DNA from: Agrobacterium leguminum
GTDB taxonomy: Bacteria; Pseudomonadota; Alphaproteobacteria; Rhizobiales; Rhizobiaceae
Assembly (NCBI RefSeq): GCF_015704895.1
Contig: NZ_JADQWB010000005.1
Coordinates: 248,001 to 312,000, forward strand
Direction: 5' to 3'
Length of the DNA: 64,000 nt
The translations under genes were made by a program, and so were the position numbers. Every line of letters starts with the position of its first letter. Position 1 is the stretch's first letter. Positions 52,686 to 64,000 of this stretch are shown one piece after another. The notes under the pieces were generated by a model that had not been told where the DNA came from, made no database searches, and saw nothing but the letters and a program-made list of their open reading frames with translations.

Positions 52686-53582
52686 TCAGACGGCTGCGGA
52701 GTGATCCGCAAACACTTCCCGAATGGTCCGCCGTGACCATTCGGCCATTTTGTCGTTACGTCCACGCTCCGCATCCAGCACGATCAAAGCCTTCCACAGC
52801 GCCCAGCCGCGCCCGCGCTGCCATGTCGCCTCATCCAGCTCCAGCGCCCGGCGAAAAACGGCACGGCTTTCCGCATCGAGCACATTCCACGCGAGGATGA
52901 GATCGGAAGACGGATCGCCGACGCCGGAACTGCCGAAATCGATGACGGCTGAAAGCCGGCCGTCCTTCACCAGCAGATTGCCCTCGGCAATGTCTCCATG
53001 CACCCACACCCCCTGCTTCCGCCAATGGCTTGAAAGCGCAAGCTGCCATATCTCCATGGCCAGCGCCTGATCCACCTCATCGGCAAGCCGCACCGCCGAA
53101 GCCTTCGCCTCCCCGTCATAGACCGAAAGCGAGCCGCCGCGATGGAAGTTATGCGCGCCTGCGGGTGGGCCATCCGAAGCATCCACCCCGTGCAATGCCC
53201 TTAAAAACGCGGCGACATCGATGGCGATGGTTGAAAGATCAACGCGATCCAGATCCCGGGCAAGCGGTTCGCCCTCAAGCCAGCGATAGACGGACCAGCG
53301 GAACGGATAACCCTGTCCCGGCTGCCCGAGCGCCAATGGCGCAGGAATCGGAAAAGGCAGGAGCGGCGCAAGCGCCGGCAGCCACCGATGCTCCTTCTCC
53401 ACCTGCGCAACATACCGGGCGGCACTTGGCATGCGGATCAGCATCTCATCGCCAAGACGAAAGCTGCGATTGTCCCAGCCGCTCAGTTCCACCGGCCGGA
53501 TATTTAACCCCGCCCATTGCGGAAACTGGCTGTCAACCAGCGCCCGGACCTGCTCTGTGCTGACGACAATGCGGTCATCCAT
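52686..53582 (-). CDS. Aminoglycoside-phosphotransferase-fold kinase
   Basis: A 298-residue kinase-fold protein. The catalytic loop is GVWVHGDIAEGNLLVKDGRLSAVIDFGSSGVGDPSSDLILAW, containing the H-x-D-x-x-x-x-N and D-F-G pattern of the APH family. The N-terminal half has PVELSGWDNRSFRLGDEMLIRMP. Such proteins phosphorylate antibiotics, choline or other small molecules. No evidence points to antibiotic resistance here. It is convergent with the GNAT gene. Confidence 0.88.
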   Translation of the reverse strand: MDDRIVVSTEQVRALVDSQFPQWAGLNIRPVELSGWDNRSFRLGDEMLIRMPSAARYVAQVEKEHRWLPALAPLLPFPIPAPLALGQPGQGYPFRWSVYRWLEGEPLARDLDRVDLSTIAIDVAAFLRALHGVDASDGPPAGAHNFHRGGSLSVYDGEAKASAVRLADEVDQALAMEIWQLALSSHWRKQGVWVHGDIAEGNLLVKDGRLSAVIDFGSSGVGDPSSDLILAWNVLDAESRAVFRRALELDEATWQRGRGWALWKALIVLDAERGRNDKMAEWSRRTIREVFADHSAAV

Positions 53583-53646
53583 GCTGTGCTCTCCGTGTCC
53601 GGTGCAAAGCTCTAGCGGCAGAGAACAACATTGCCATGACGGTGTA

Positions 53647-55839
<2,193 letters not shown>

Positions 55840-55935
55840 TTACCGAACGCTTTTAGCCGAAATAACAAACATTAAAAACAGTTTTGCCACTGGACTCACA
55901 AGCCGAATCCGCTCGCCCGACGCAGCGGGCAGCCG

Positions 55936-57609
55936 TCAGTCCTTGGCCGCCAGCAGGCGAGCCGCCGCAGCCCTCGCCTCGTCCGTCACCGACGCACCGG
56001 CGAGCATGCGGGCAATCTCTTCGGTGCGGTGTTTCGGCTCCATGGTGGCTACGCGCGTGGCGATACGCTCGCTGCCGTCGCCGGATGGGCCTTTGGAAAT
56101 GAGAAGATGGGTCGCCGCCCGTGCCGCCACCTGCGGCGCATGGGTAACTGACAGCACCTGCACGGTTTTCGACAGGCGGCGCAGCCGCTGGCCGATGGCA
56201 TCCGCCACCGCGCCACCGACACCCGTATCGATTTCGTCGAACACCAGCGTCGGTGCCGAACCGCGATCCGCCAGCGCCACTTTCAGCGCCAGCAGGAAGC
56301 GGGACAATTCACCACCCGAGGCCACTTTCATGATCGGGCCGGGACGTGTGCCCGGATTGGTCTGGACGTGGAATTCCACCGTGTCGATGCCGTCGGCCGT
56401 CGCCTGTTCGGCATCGGAGGTCACCTCGACGGTAAACCGCGCCCGCTCCAGCTTCAGCGCCGGCAGTTCTGCCATCACCGCATTGGAAAGCGCATCCGCC
56501 GCATGGCGGCGTTTGTCGGAAAGCGATTGCGCGGCACGGTCGAAATCGGCCTTCACCACGCCGAGATTGGCCTCGAGCTTGCCGAGCTTTTCTTCGCCGG
56601 CATCGAGATCGGCGAGATCGGCCACCATTTTTTCGGCGAGAGCCGGCAGATCGGGCACGGCAACATTATATTTGCGCCCGGCGGCACGCAGCGCGAACAG
56701 CCGCTCCTCCACCCGCTCCAGCTCACGCGGATCGAATTCGGTGCGGCGCAGCGCCGCCTCCACTTCCATCTGCGCATTGGAAAGGCTGTCGAGCGCGGCG
56801 TCCAGCAATTGCACGGTGTCTTCCAGCAATCCCGGCGCTTCATGGCTCTTGCGCTCCAGACGCCGCATCATCGAGGCGATGACAGGCACAGGCGAGGCAT
56901 TGCCGTTCAGAAACTCGCTTGCCTCGGCGATATCGCCGGCAATGCGTTCGGATTTCTGCATCACCGCCCGGCGTTCCGCCAGCTCGTCCTCTTCACCGTC
57001 GCGCGGCGAGAGCGTTTCCAGTTCCTCGACCGAGGAGCGAAGGTAATCCGCCTCGCGCGCCGCTGCCTCCACTTTGGCGCGATGCGCCTTCAGGGCCCGG
57101 TCAGCATCCTTCCAGGTGCGATAGAGGCCCTGAACGGCACGAGCCTCATCGCTCAGACCGGCAAAGGCATCCAGCAGCGTGCGGTGTGCATCGGTATCGA
57201 CAAGCGCGCGGTCGTCATGCTGGCCGTGAATCTCGACCAGCAATTGTCCGAGCTGGCGCATCATCTGCACGCTGATGGCCTGATCGTTGATATAGGCCTT
57301 GGTGCGCCCGTCAGAGGATTGCACCCGGCGGAAAATCAGGTCGCCATCGTCGTCGAGACCGTTTTCACGCAGGAGAAGCCGTGTCGGGTGACTGTTCGGG
57401 ACTTCGAAAGTGGCGGTGACCTGCCCCTTCTCTTCCCCGTGCCGCACAAGGCCGCCATCGCCGCGCCCGCCAAGCGCCAGCGAAAGGCTATCGAGAAGAA
57501 TGGATTTGCCCGCACCCGTCTCGCCCGTCAACACGGAAAGGCCCGCCTCGAAACCGAGGTCGAGCCTTTCGATGAGAACGATATCGCGAATCGAGAGCTG
57601 GACCAGCAT
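55936..57609 (-). CDS. recN: DNA repair protein RecN
   Basis: A 557-residue SMC-like ATPase for double-strand break repair. Walker A is at residues 29-36 (GETGAGKS), the middle is a long coiled coil, and the C-terminal half has KVASGGELSRFLLALK (ABC signature) and TLVFDEIDTGVGGAVADAIG (Walker B). It is flanked by bamD 15 bases upstream and ligA downstream, all on the minus strand, a rhizobial order. Confidence 0.96.
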   Translation of the reverse strand: MLVQLSIRDIVLIERLDLGFEAGLSVLTGETGAGKSILLDSLSLALGGRGDGGLVRHGEEKGQVTATFEVPNSHPTRLLLRENGLDDDGDLIFRRVQSSDGRTKAYINDQAISVQMMRQLGQLLVEIHGQHDDRALVDTDAHRTLLDAFAGLSDEARAVQGLYRTWKDADRALKAHRAKVEAAAREADYLRSSVEELETLSPRDGEEDELAERRAVMQKSERIAGDIAEASEFLNGNASPVPVIASMMRRLERKSHEAPGLLEDTVQLLDAALDSLSNAQMEVEAALRRTEFDPRELERVEERLFALRAAGRKYNVAVPDLPALAEKMVADLADLDAGEEKLGKLEANLGVVKADFDRAAQSLSDKRRHAADALSNAVMAELPALKLERARFTVEVTSDAEQATADGIDTVEFHVQTNPGTRPGPIMKVASGGELSRFLLALKVALADRGSAPTLVFDEIDTGVGGAVADAIGQRLRRLSKTVQVLSVTHAPQVAARAATHLLISKGPSGDGSERIATRVATMEPKHRTEEIARMLAGASVTDEARAAAARLLAAKD

Positions 57610-57624
57610 GGCCTATGCCCCGTC

Positions 57625-58467
57625 TCAGGCGCCGATGAGCTTCTTGCCGGCGCGCGAAATCCAGGACCCCTTGTTTTCCCGCGGCTCCAGCCCGCTGCCC
57701 TTCAGCAGCTTGTAGGAATCCGAATACCATTGGCTGTCAGGATAGTTGTTGCCGAGAACGGCGGCCGCGGTCTGCGCTTCGTCCACCAGACCCATTGCGT
57801 AATAGGCTTCCGTCAGACGCGCCAGCGCTTCCTCGATCTGGTTGGTGTTCTGGTACTGCTCGACAACGATGCGGAAACGCGAAACGGCGGCGAGATATTC
57901 CTTGCGCTCAAGATAATAACGGCCGACCTGCATTTCGCGGCCGGCGAGCTGGTCGCGGGCGAAACGGATCTTGGCCTGCGCATCGGCGACATATTCCGAA
58001 TCGGGATAGTCGTTGACGACCTTGTTCATCGCCTCGACGGTGCGCTGTGCGGCGCGCTGGTCCTGCGTCACGTCGGAAATCTGCTTCGAATAGGCAAGAC
58101 CGATCATGTACTGAACGTAAGCGGCATCCTTGGAACGCGGATATTGGCGCAGGAACCGGCTGCCATTGGTAATGGCCACATCGTTCTTGTTCGTGCGCGT
58201 GGCAATGAAGGTCTGCATCACCAGCGCCTTCTGGCCCCATTCGGTGAAGGGGTACTGCTTGTCGATCGCCTCGAACTTGCGTGAGGCTTCCGTCATGTTA
58301 CCGGCGTTCATGTTGGCAAGCCCCTGCTTGTACAGAACATCCGGCGGATCGGTCTCGACGCCGAGCTTGGTGATGTCGATATCCGGATCGGACTGGCAGG
58401 CCGTGACGGCGACACTCGCGCCGACCAACATCAACGAGACGGCGATCCCCCGCATCGTACCCTTCAT
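57625..58467 (-). CDS. bamD: Outer-membrane assembly lipoprotein BamD
   Basis: About 280 residues. A lipoprotein signal (MRGIAVSLMLVGASVAVTACQS, lipobox ending in Cys) is followed by TPR-type helices (PPDVLYKQGLANMNAGNMTEASRKFEAIDKQYP and FLRQYPRSKDAAYVQYMIGLAY). It is part of the BAM complex that folds beta-barrel proteins into the outer membrane. The start is uncertain among 58491, 58467 and 58455. Confidence 0.93.
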   Translation of the reverse strand: MKGTMRGIAVSLMLVGASVAVTACQSDPDIDITKLGVETDPPDVLYKQGLANMNAGNMTEASRKFEAIDKQYPFTEWGQKALVMQTFIATRTNKNDVAITNGSRFLRQYPRSKDAAYVQYMIGLAYSKQISDVTQDQRAAQRTVEAMNKVVNDYPDSEYVADAQAKIRFARDQLAGREMQVGRYYLERKEYLAAVSRFRIVVEQYQNTNQIEEALARLTEAYYAMGLVDEAQTAAAVLGNNYPDSQWYSDSYKLLKGSGLEPRENKGSWISRAGKKLIGA

Positions 58468-58667
58468 TGCACCAGACCCTACATGCTTCATTCGACAGTT
58501 CCCACTTCCCGCGCAAATACATAAGCATCGGCTTTGCACTGGCGTTCTAGCCATAAAAGCATCCGCAGGGCAACGCAATGATGACGCATTAACGCATTTT
58601 TATGGCATCGACCCGTGCAATCGCATGAATATCAGGCGATATGACGCAACTTCTTGTTCGCATCGCG

Positions 58668-58694
58668 AAAAAGCCGCCCCAAAGGGAGCGGCTT
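58668..58694 (-). terminator. Intrinsic terminator of lpxC
   Basis: On the minus strand, AAGCCGCTCCC-TTT-GGGGCGGCTT is followed by TTT and lies about 30 bases beyond the lpxC stop. The stem is nine to ten pairs with a G-U pair. Confidence 0.75.
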
Positions 58695-58724
58695 TCTCTG
58701 TCAATTGATAGCCTGCAAAGGAAT

Positions 58725-59684
58725 TCACGCAGACCAGGGCGCGAATTCCGGCATATTGACCGCAACGAATTCGCGGGCGCGCACCATCTGGTTGCGGGCA
58801 GCCGGCGCTTCGACGATCTCATAGGCGGTGCGGTCGCTCAAAAGCGCCTTCAGCGCATTCGCATTGACCTTGTGGCCGCCGCGATAGGAGCGGTAGCAGC
58901 CGATGAACTGCGCGCCAGCAAGCGCCAGGTCGCCCACGGCGTCCAGCGTCTTGTGACGGACGAATTCGTCCTTGGCGTAACGCAGGCCTTCCATGTTGAT
59001 GACGCTGTTGTCGTCGGAGATGACGACCGAGTTCTCAAGCGAGGAGCCGAGCGCATAACCGGCAGCCCACAGGCGCTCCACATCACGCATGAAGCCGAAG
59101 GTACGGGCGCGCGACAGTTCGTTCTTGAAGCTCTCCGCCGTCAGGTCGCCCTTCCAGGACTGCTTGCCGATCAGCGGCGTGTCGAAATCGATGTCGACCT
59201 CGAAACGGGTGCCGTCATAGGGACGGAACTCCGCCCAGGAGGCGCCCGAATCGATGCGCACCGGCTTGGTGACGCGAATATAACGGCGCTTCACGCCTAG
59301 GCTCTTGATGCCGACCGATTCGATCGCTTCGATGAAAGGTGCGGAGCTGCCGTCCATGATCGGCGCTTCCGGACCGTCGACTTCAACGATGAGGTTGTCG
59401 AGGCCCATGGCGTAGATGGCGGCCATGACGTGCTCGATCGTCGCCACCGACTGGGAAAGCGAACGGCCGAGCACGGTGCACAGGTCGGTATTGCCGACAT
59501 TGGCCGAAACCGCCTTCAACTCGGTAACGCTGCCATTGTCATGAAGGCGGTGGAAGACGATGCCCGTTCCGGCTTCTGCGGGCTGGAAGGTCATCGAGAC
59601 CGGATTGCCGGAATGCACGCCAATGCCTTTGAGCTGAACAGCATTTGCGATAGTTGTCTGAAATCCGAGCAGTCCGATAGTCAT
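58725..59684 (-). CDS. lpxC: UDP-3-O-acyl-N-acetylglucosamine deacetylase
   Basis: A 319-residue zinc enzyme committing UDP-GlcNAc to lipid A synthesis. The substrate-binding N-terminal half has LKGIGVHSGNPVSMTFQPAEAGTGIVF and IEHVMAAIYAMGLDNLIVEVDG with a zinc-binding His. The second half has DEFVRHKTLDAVGDLALAGAQFIG with the remaining His/Asp ligands. It starts MTIGLLGFQ, the usual rhizobial beginning. It is separated from ftsZ by 265 bases that include a terminator. Confidence 0.97.
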   Translation of the reverse strand: MTIGLLGFQTTIANAVQLKGIGVHSGNPVSMTFQPAEAGTGIVFHRLHDNGSVTELKAVSANVGNTDLCTVLGRSLSQSVATIEHVMAAIYAMGLDNLIVEVDGPEAPIMDGSSAPFIEAIESVGIKSLGVKRRYIRVTKPVRIDSGASWAEFRPYDGTRFEVDIDFDTPLIGKQSWKGDLTAESFKNELSRARTFGFMRDVERLWAAGYALGSSLENSVVISDDNSVINMEGLRYAKDEFVRHKTLDAVGDLALAGAQFIGCYRSYRGGHKVNANALKALLSDRTAYEIVEAPAARNQMVRAREFVAVNMPEFAPWSA

Positions 59685-59883
59685 GCGAATATGCCTTGTT
59701 TTGCAAACCGCGCCGCTTGAGCGCCGTTCAAGTTTTCGAGCCGGTTTGGCAACCGGCCAAGTCCGTGTTTTCCTTTACCCAGCCTCATACATACGCACAT
59801 GTAGGTGCCACGACAAATCACTGTTCGTTTCGGATTGTTACACGCGTAAACCTTTGAAAATGCGAATTAATTTAGTGTTAATA

Positions 59884-59926
59884 ACGCAAAATAAACAAAA
59901 CGCCCGGATCGTGAAACCCGGGCGTT
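59884..59926 (-). terminator. Intrinsic terminator of ftsZ
   Basis: On the minus strand, AACGCCCGG and CCGGGCGTT form a nine-pair stem around a ten-base loop, followed by TTTGTTTATTTT. It lies about 24 bases beyond the ftsZ stop, so lpxC needs its own promoter in the gap. Confidence 0.8.
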
Positions 59927-59949
59927 CGAAGAGGCGGATGGAATCGCCC

Positions 59950-61710
59950 TTAGTTGGACTGGCGGCGCAGGAAGGCCGGGATTTCCAGCTGGTCGTCATC
60001 GTGGTGGCTGGACGATGCAGGCGTTGCGCGGCCGTGGTCGTCAAGCTGGCCACGACGCGGTGCGTAGAGGCTGGCTTCCGGCGAAAGCGGGGCGCGGCGC
60101 TGCTGCGGCGCCATGCTCGGCGCATCCATCATGTCGGACGGAACTTCTTCTTCTTCGCGGCGGCCAAGCGAGTTGGTGATGCGCTTCAGAAGACCCATCG
60201 GGCCACGCTCTTCCTGGGCGGCAGGAGCGGCGTGGGTGCGGTGGTCCAGCTCGGCCTTCACGACCGGCGGAAAGTCTTCGACCTTCGGCATGCGTACCGG
60301 CTCGGGCTGGCGGGCAACCGGTGCGGGTTCCTGATAAACAGGAGCCTGCGGCTGCTGCATGCGCGGCGCCGGAGCGGCAACCTGTTCCGGAGCATGGTAG
60401 ACGGGCGCCGGAGCGACCGGTGCCGGAGCGGCCTGCTGAACCGGCTGAGCCGGACGGAGAGCCGCCGGCGCTTCAGCCGGAGAAGATGCGAACAGCTTGC
60501 TCTGCGGACGGAAATCCTGAGCCGGCTGCTGGTGTGCGGCGAAACCGAGTTCGCGTTCCATTTCGGCTTCCGCCGAACGGATGGTCTGGGCGATCGGGTC
60601 TACGGCCTTCTGTGCCTGCGATACTGCTGGAGCAGGCTGAACTGCGGCCGGAGCGGAAGCAACGGCCGCGGAAGGACGGATAAGCGGCTTGGCAACGGCT
60701 GCTGCGGCACGCATATCGGCAACGTTCTGCTCGCCGACGCCAGCAACGCGGTCGATGCCGGTCGCCACGACGGAGACGCGGATGAGACCTTCCAGGGCTT
60801 CGTCGAAGGTTGCGCCGAGGATGATGTTGGCGTCCGGATCGACTTCTTCGCGGATACGGGTTGCAGCCTCGTCGACTTCGAACAGGGTAAGGTCGCGACC
60901 ACCGGTGATGGAGATCAGCAGGCCCTGTGCGCCCTTCATCGAGGTTTCGTCGAGCAGCGGGTTGGCGATTGCCGCTTCCGCAGCCTGCATCGCACGGCCC
61001 GGACCGGAAGCTTCGCCGGTGCCCATCATTGCACGGCCCATTTCACGCATGACCGAGCGAACGTCGGCGAAGTCGAGGTTGATGAGACCTTCCTTCACCA
61101 TCAGGTCGGTGATGCAGGCAACGCCCGAATAGAGAACCTGGTCGGCCATGGCGAAGGCGTCGGCGAAGGTCGTCTTGTCGTTGGCAATACGGAAGAGGTT
61201 CTGGTTCGGAATGACGATCAGCGTATCGACGGACTTCTGCAGTTCCTCGATGCCCTGTTCGGCAAGACGCATGCGGCGGCCGCCTTCGAAGTGGAAAGGC
61301 TTGGTGACGACGCCGACCGTCAGGATGCCCTTGTTGCGGGCGGCCTGTGCGACAACCGGAGCAGCACCCGTGCCGGTGCCGCCGCCCATGCCGGCGGTGA
61401 CGAAGCACATGTGGGTGCCGTTCAGGTGATCGATGATCTCGTCGATGCATTCTTCAGCGGCGGCGCGGCCGACTTCCGGCTGGGAACCGGCGCCGAGGCC
61501 TTCGGTGACGTTGACGCCGAGCTGGATGACCCGGTCTGCCTTCGTCATGGTCAGCGCCTGCGCATCCGTGTTGGCGACGACGAAGTCGACGCCCTGGAGG
61601 CCGGCCGTGATCATGTTGTTGACAGCGTTACCACCACCACCGCCGACACCGAAAACAGTGATGCGTGGCTTCAGCTCGGTGATATCAGGCTTTTGCAGCT
61701 GTATCGTCAT
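59950..61710 (-). CDS. ftsZ: Cell division GTPase FtsZ
   Basis: A 586-residue tubulin-like GTPase that forms the division ring. GTP-binding elements are [16 protein letters not shown] and the tubulin signature [11 protein letters not shown]. The GTPase core is followed by a linker of about 200 residues rich in Pro, Ala and Gln, longer than in E. coli as in other Rhizobiaceae, and ends with the FtsA/ZipA-binding peptide [12 protein letters not shown]. It is preceded by ftsA with 92 bases between. Confidence 0.97.
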   Translation of the reverse strand: MTIQLQKPDITELKPRITVFGVGGGGGNAVNNMITAGLQGVDFVVANTDAQALTMTKADRVIQLGVNVTEGLGAGSQPEVGRAAAEECIDEIIDHLNGTHMCFVTAGMGGGTGTGAAPVVAQAARNKGILTVGVVTKPFHFEGGRRMRLAEQGIEELQKSVDTLIVIPNQNLFRIANDKTTFADAFAMADQVLYSGVACITDLMVKEGLINLDFADVRSVMREMGRAMMGTGEASGPGRAMQAAEAAIANPLLDETSMKGAQGLLISITGGRDLTLFEVDEAATRIREEVDPDANIILGATFDEALEGLIRVSVVATGIDRVAGVGEQNVADMRAAAAVAKPLIRPSAAVASAPAAVQPAPAVSQAQKAVDPIAQTIRSAEAEMERELGFAAHQQPAQDFRPQSKLFASSPAEAPAALRPAQPVQQAAPAPVAPAPVYHAPEQVAAPAPRMQQPQAPVYQEPAPVARQPEPVRMPKVEDFPPVVKAELDHRTHAAPAAQEERGPMGLLKRITNSLGRREEEEVPSDMMDAPSMAPQQRRAPLSPEASLYAPRRGQLDDHGRATPASSSHHDDDQLEIPAFLRRQSN

Positions 61711-61802
61711 TTTAGCATTCCTTCTTTCTCTGGCCGCATCGCCCCGCTGGCCGATTCTTGAAAACTCAACTCTGAAACCTCCGGCTTACGCCACGAGGCC
61801 AC

Positions 61803-63134
61803 TCAAAAACTCTCTTTCAGCCATTGCCCCACCCGGGCTATCCGGCCGCTACCCGTACCAAACGGCGAGAACATTCCGCCTTGCGCCGCATGAATTTCGA
61901 TGTCCGCCACCTGCGGATAGATCATCAGTCCGCAGGCGGTTGAAAATGCCGGTCCCTTCGCCGCCACCGGAAGACCGGCCACACCCATGGGGCGGCCGAT
62001 ACGAACGTTGCGGGCGAGAATGCGCCGTGCCGTTTCCGGCAGCCCCGTCAGCTGGCTTGCGCCGCCGGTCAGGACAACGCGCTTGCCGACGATGGGGCTG
62101 AAGCCGGACTTCTGGATACGATCACGGATCAATTCCAGCGTCTCTTCGATACGCGCCCGCACGATGCGGGTTACAAGTGCTCTTGAAACTTGCGATGGCT
62201 GATCGCGATCGTCTTCGCCAATCGGCGGGATCGAAATCATGTCGCGCTCATCCGCGCCATTCAGCAATGCCGAACCATGCACCACCTTCAGTCTCTCCGC
62301 ATCTTCGATTCGTGTCGAGAGGCCACGTGCAAGATCTGTCGTAACGTGATGGCCGCCAAGGCCGATCGCGTCGGTGTGAATGAGACGGCCTTCGGCGAAA
62401 ACCGAGATCGTCGTGGTGCCGCCGCCCATGTCGATGGCCGCGCAGCCGAGTTCGACTTCATCGTCCACCAGCGCCGCCAGACCGCTGGCATAGGGCGTCG
62501 CCACCATGCCTTCCACGGAAAGATGCGCACGGTTGACGCAGAGTTCGAGGTTCTTCAGCGCCGTGCGCTCGACCGTGACCACATGCATGTCGACACCGAG
62601 AAGATCGCCATACATGGAAAGCGGATCGCGAATGCCGCGCTCGCCGTCCAGCGAATAACCCGTCGGCAAAGAATGCAGGATCGCCCGGTCCTGACGCATG
62701 GACTGCTGGCTTGCCGCCACCAGAACCTTGCGCAGATCGCTTGCTTCCACTTCCTGGCCGCCGAGATCGATGCTCGCAGTGTAGATATCGCTCGCCAGTC
62801 TTCCTGCCGAAACATTGACGATCAGGCTGTCGACGGTAAGGCCCGCCATGCGCTCGGCCGCATCGACCGAAAGACGGATCACGCCTTCCAGCGCGTCGAG
62901 ATCGGCGATCACGCCGGATTTCACGCCGCGCGAACGCTGGTGGCCGATGCCGATGATTTCGACCTTATGGGTGCGGCCGGGCAGGATTTCGCTTTCCTGG
63001 CGCGGCGTCAGCCGGCCGATCATGCACACGACCTTGGTCGAGCCGATGTCCAGCACCGAAACGATGTGGCTGCGCTTGGAAGAAAGCGGCTTCAGGCGAG
63101 GCAGGCCGAAATGGGAAGAACCGAAAAAGCTCAT
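61803..63134 (-). CDS. ftsA: Cell division protein FtsA
   Basis: A 443-residue actin-like ATPase that tethers FtsZ to the membrane. Elements are SVLDIGSTKVVCMIGR (phosphate-1), AAIDMGGGTTTISVFAEGRLIHTDAIGLGG (phosphate-2) and VVLTGGASQLTGL (adenosine motif). The amphipathic C-terminal helix GRIARVGQWLKESF is present. The start overlaps the ftsQ stop by four bases. Confidence 0.96.
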   Translation of the reverse strand: MSFFGSSHFGLPRLKPLSSKRSHIVSVLDIGSTKVVCMIGRLTPRQESEILPGRTHKVEIIGIGHQRSRGVKSGVIADLDALEGVIRLSVDAAERMAGLTVDSLIVNVSAGRLASDIYTASIDLGGQEVEASDLRKVLVAASQQSMRQDRAILHSLPTGYSLDGERGIRDPLSMYGDLLGVDMHVVTVERTALKNLELCVNRAHLSVEGMVATPYASGLAALVDDEVELGCAAIDMGGGTTTISVFAEGRLIHTDAIGLGGHHVTTDLARGLSTRIEDAERLKVVHGSALLNGADERDMISIPPIGEDDRDQPSQVSRALVTRIVRARIEETLELIRDRIQKSGFSPIVGKRVVLTGGASQLTGLPETARRILARNVRIGRPMGVAGLPVAAKGPAFSTACGLMIYPQVADIEIHAAQGGMFSPFGTGSGRIARVGQWLKESF

Positions 63135-64000
63135 GTGTTCTTCTCCGCCTTCTTGAGAGCCTTGGTGCGCGCATCGACAGCGGCCTGGCGACGCTCCGTG
63201 GCGCCCTCGGTCAGCTGGATCGTGGTGCGGTCCGCAAGCCGGAGATCGACGGCAGCGACATCGCGCGACAGCACCTTTTCCTCGAGATCGAGCCGCGCCA
63301 GCAGTTGCAGCGCCTGCGGCAGGTTTTCTTCCGGCAGCTTGACGACGATGCCGTTATCGAGATGCAGATCCCAGCGACGGCCGGCAATGCGGACATAGGC
63401 GCGGACACGGTTGCGGATTTCCGGCCAGTCGGCCAACTGCTCGACGAAACCGGCAGCACCCGTTTCCGCGTCACGGCCAACGAAGAGCGGCAGGGAGGCG
63501 AATTTATTGTCCCGCAGCGGCGCAATCACGCTGCCGCTTTTTTCGATCAGCGACAGTTCCGTTCCATGCTGCCAGATGCCGAAGGCCTGACGCTCCTTCA
63601 GCCGGACTTCCACGGTCTTGGGGTACACCTTGCGGATATCGACATCTTCCACCCAGGGAAGCTGCACCAGCTTGCGGCGCGCCGCATCGATATCGAGCGC
63701 AATCAGCGAGGTGCTGCCATCGAGGCCGAGAAGCTGGAACACTTCGATTTCGGAGGTCTGCAGATTGCCGGAAACCTTCACGTCCTCGACCGCAAAGCCT
63801 GCTGCCGATGTCGTGGTCTGGGTGACGATATTGGTGTGCCCGCCGAGAGACATGCCGTAAAGCCCGGTCACCGCGTAAAAGGCGACGGCCGAAATCGTAC
63901 CGGTATGGGCGGGAATGTGAATGCGTCCGGTCGCAAGGCTGACACCGAAACGCACGAAGCGACGCAGAGGACGCGGCAATACCATGCGGTCGTCGGCGTT
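63131..64000 (-). CDS. ftsQ: Cell division protein FtsQ (5' partial)
   Basis: The frame is open on the minus strand from the window end, and the codons before the in-frame ATG at 63985 read NADDR, so the N-terminus lies beyond the window. Visible parts are the membrane helix (TISAVAFYAVTGLYGMSLGG), the POTRA domain (FAVEDVKVSGNLQTSEIEVFQLLGLDG) and the beta-domain with WVEDVDIRKVYPKTVEVRLKERQAFG. It is an inner-membrane divisome protein and is coupled to ftsA. Confidence 0.93.
   Translation of the reverse strand, partial: NADDRMVLPRPLRRFVRFGVSLATGRIHIPAHTGTISAVAFYAVTGLYGMSLGGHTNIVTQTTTSAAGFAVEDVKVSGNLQTSEIEVFQLLGLDGSTSLIALDIDAARRKLVQLPWVEDVDIRKVYPKTVEVRLKERQAFGIWQHGTELSLIEKSGSVIAPLRDNKFASLPLFVGRDAETGAAGFVEQLADWPEIRNRVRAYVRIAGRRWDLHLDNGIVVKLPEENLPQALQLLARLDLEEKVLSRDVAAVDLRLADRTTIQLTEGATERRQAAVDARTKALKKAEKNT

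Noticed and set aside
52686-53582. APH-fold kinase as an antibiotic-resistance gene
   Set aside because: The fold is broad and covers choline, fructosamine and other kinases. No mobile element, integron or second resistance gene is near.

Overview
The window is ordinary, gene-dense, GC-rich alphaproteobacterial chromosome and most probably comes from a Rhizobiaceae member close to Agrobacterium. The basis is the permuted two-piece tmRNA with tag ANDNNAKEYALAA, a 586-residue FtsZ with a long linker and the end [10 protein letters not shown], the order ftsQ-ftsA-ftsZ-lpxC-bamD-recN-ligA, the order thyA-folA-hflK-hflC, and palindromic intergenic repeats of rhizobial style. The species is inference. 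No prophage, insertion sequence, CRISPR array, rRNA or tRNA gene was seen. The window cuts one gene at each end.

Region 1-7.1 kb is accessory-like: an SDR/DoxX-like protein with a DUF2269 partner, an ArsR-SRPBCC pair, a secreted COG4315-type protein followed by an ECF sigma factor and its membrane anti-sigma factor, a LysE exporter, an aldo/keto reductase, and a second ArsR-SRPBCC pair. Both ArsR genes begin at or inside palindromes that look like autoregulatory operators.

Region 7.1-21.8 kb is housekeeping. It holds acetolactate synthase (ilvI, ilvH) behind a readable leader-peptide attenuator, a HerA-like ATPase, miaA and serB with overlapping divergent start codons, a GNAT enzyme, an SDR, a DegP-type protease, an EamA transporter, hflC/hflK, and folA/thyA.

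Region 21.9-24.3 kb is the protein-quality-control island: the permuted ssrA gene, then the adaptor gene sspB, a DUF4169 gene and a ribbon-helix-helix gene. tmRNA makes the tag and SspB hands tagged proteins to ClpXP, so adjacent genes encode consecutive steps. The DUF4169 protein begins with a motif resembling the ClpX-binding tail of SspB; this is the most interesting untested idea in the window.

Region 24.5-45.7 kb carries a giant AsmA protein, a D-lactate/glycolate-type FAD oxidase, an RND efflux pump with its adaptor, a CMD/AhpD-like protein, UvrD helicase, a family-25 glycosyltransferase, a half-size DMT transporter pair, a membrane-anchored DUF2778 (Tlde1-like) protein, nicotinamidase, AzlC/AzlD, aminopeptidase P and a DUF1127-like small protein.

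Region 45.8-53.6 kb holds prmA, a SCO1/SenC protein, an orphan cheW, a MITE-like palindromic repeat, creA, an exonuclease, a LysR/EamA divergent pair, a GNAT enzyme and an APH-fold kinase. Region 53.6-64 kb is the repair and division block: ligA, recN, bamD, lpxC, ftsZ, ftsA and partial ftsQ, all on the minus strand.

Start codons were chosen by ribosome-binding sites and domain boundaries and several remain uncertain. Family names come from recalled motifs, not from database searches.
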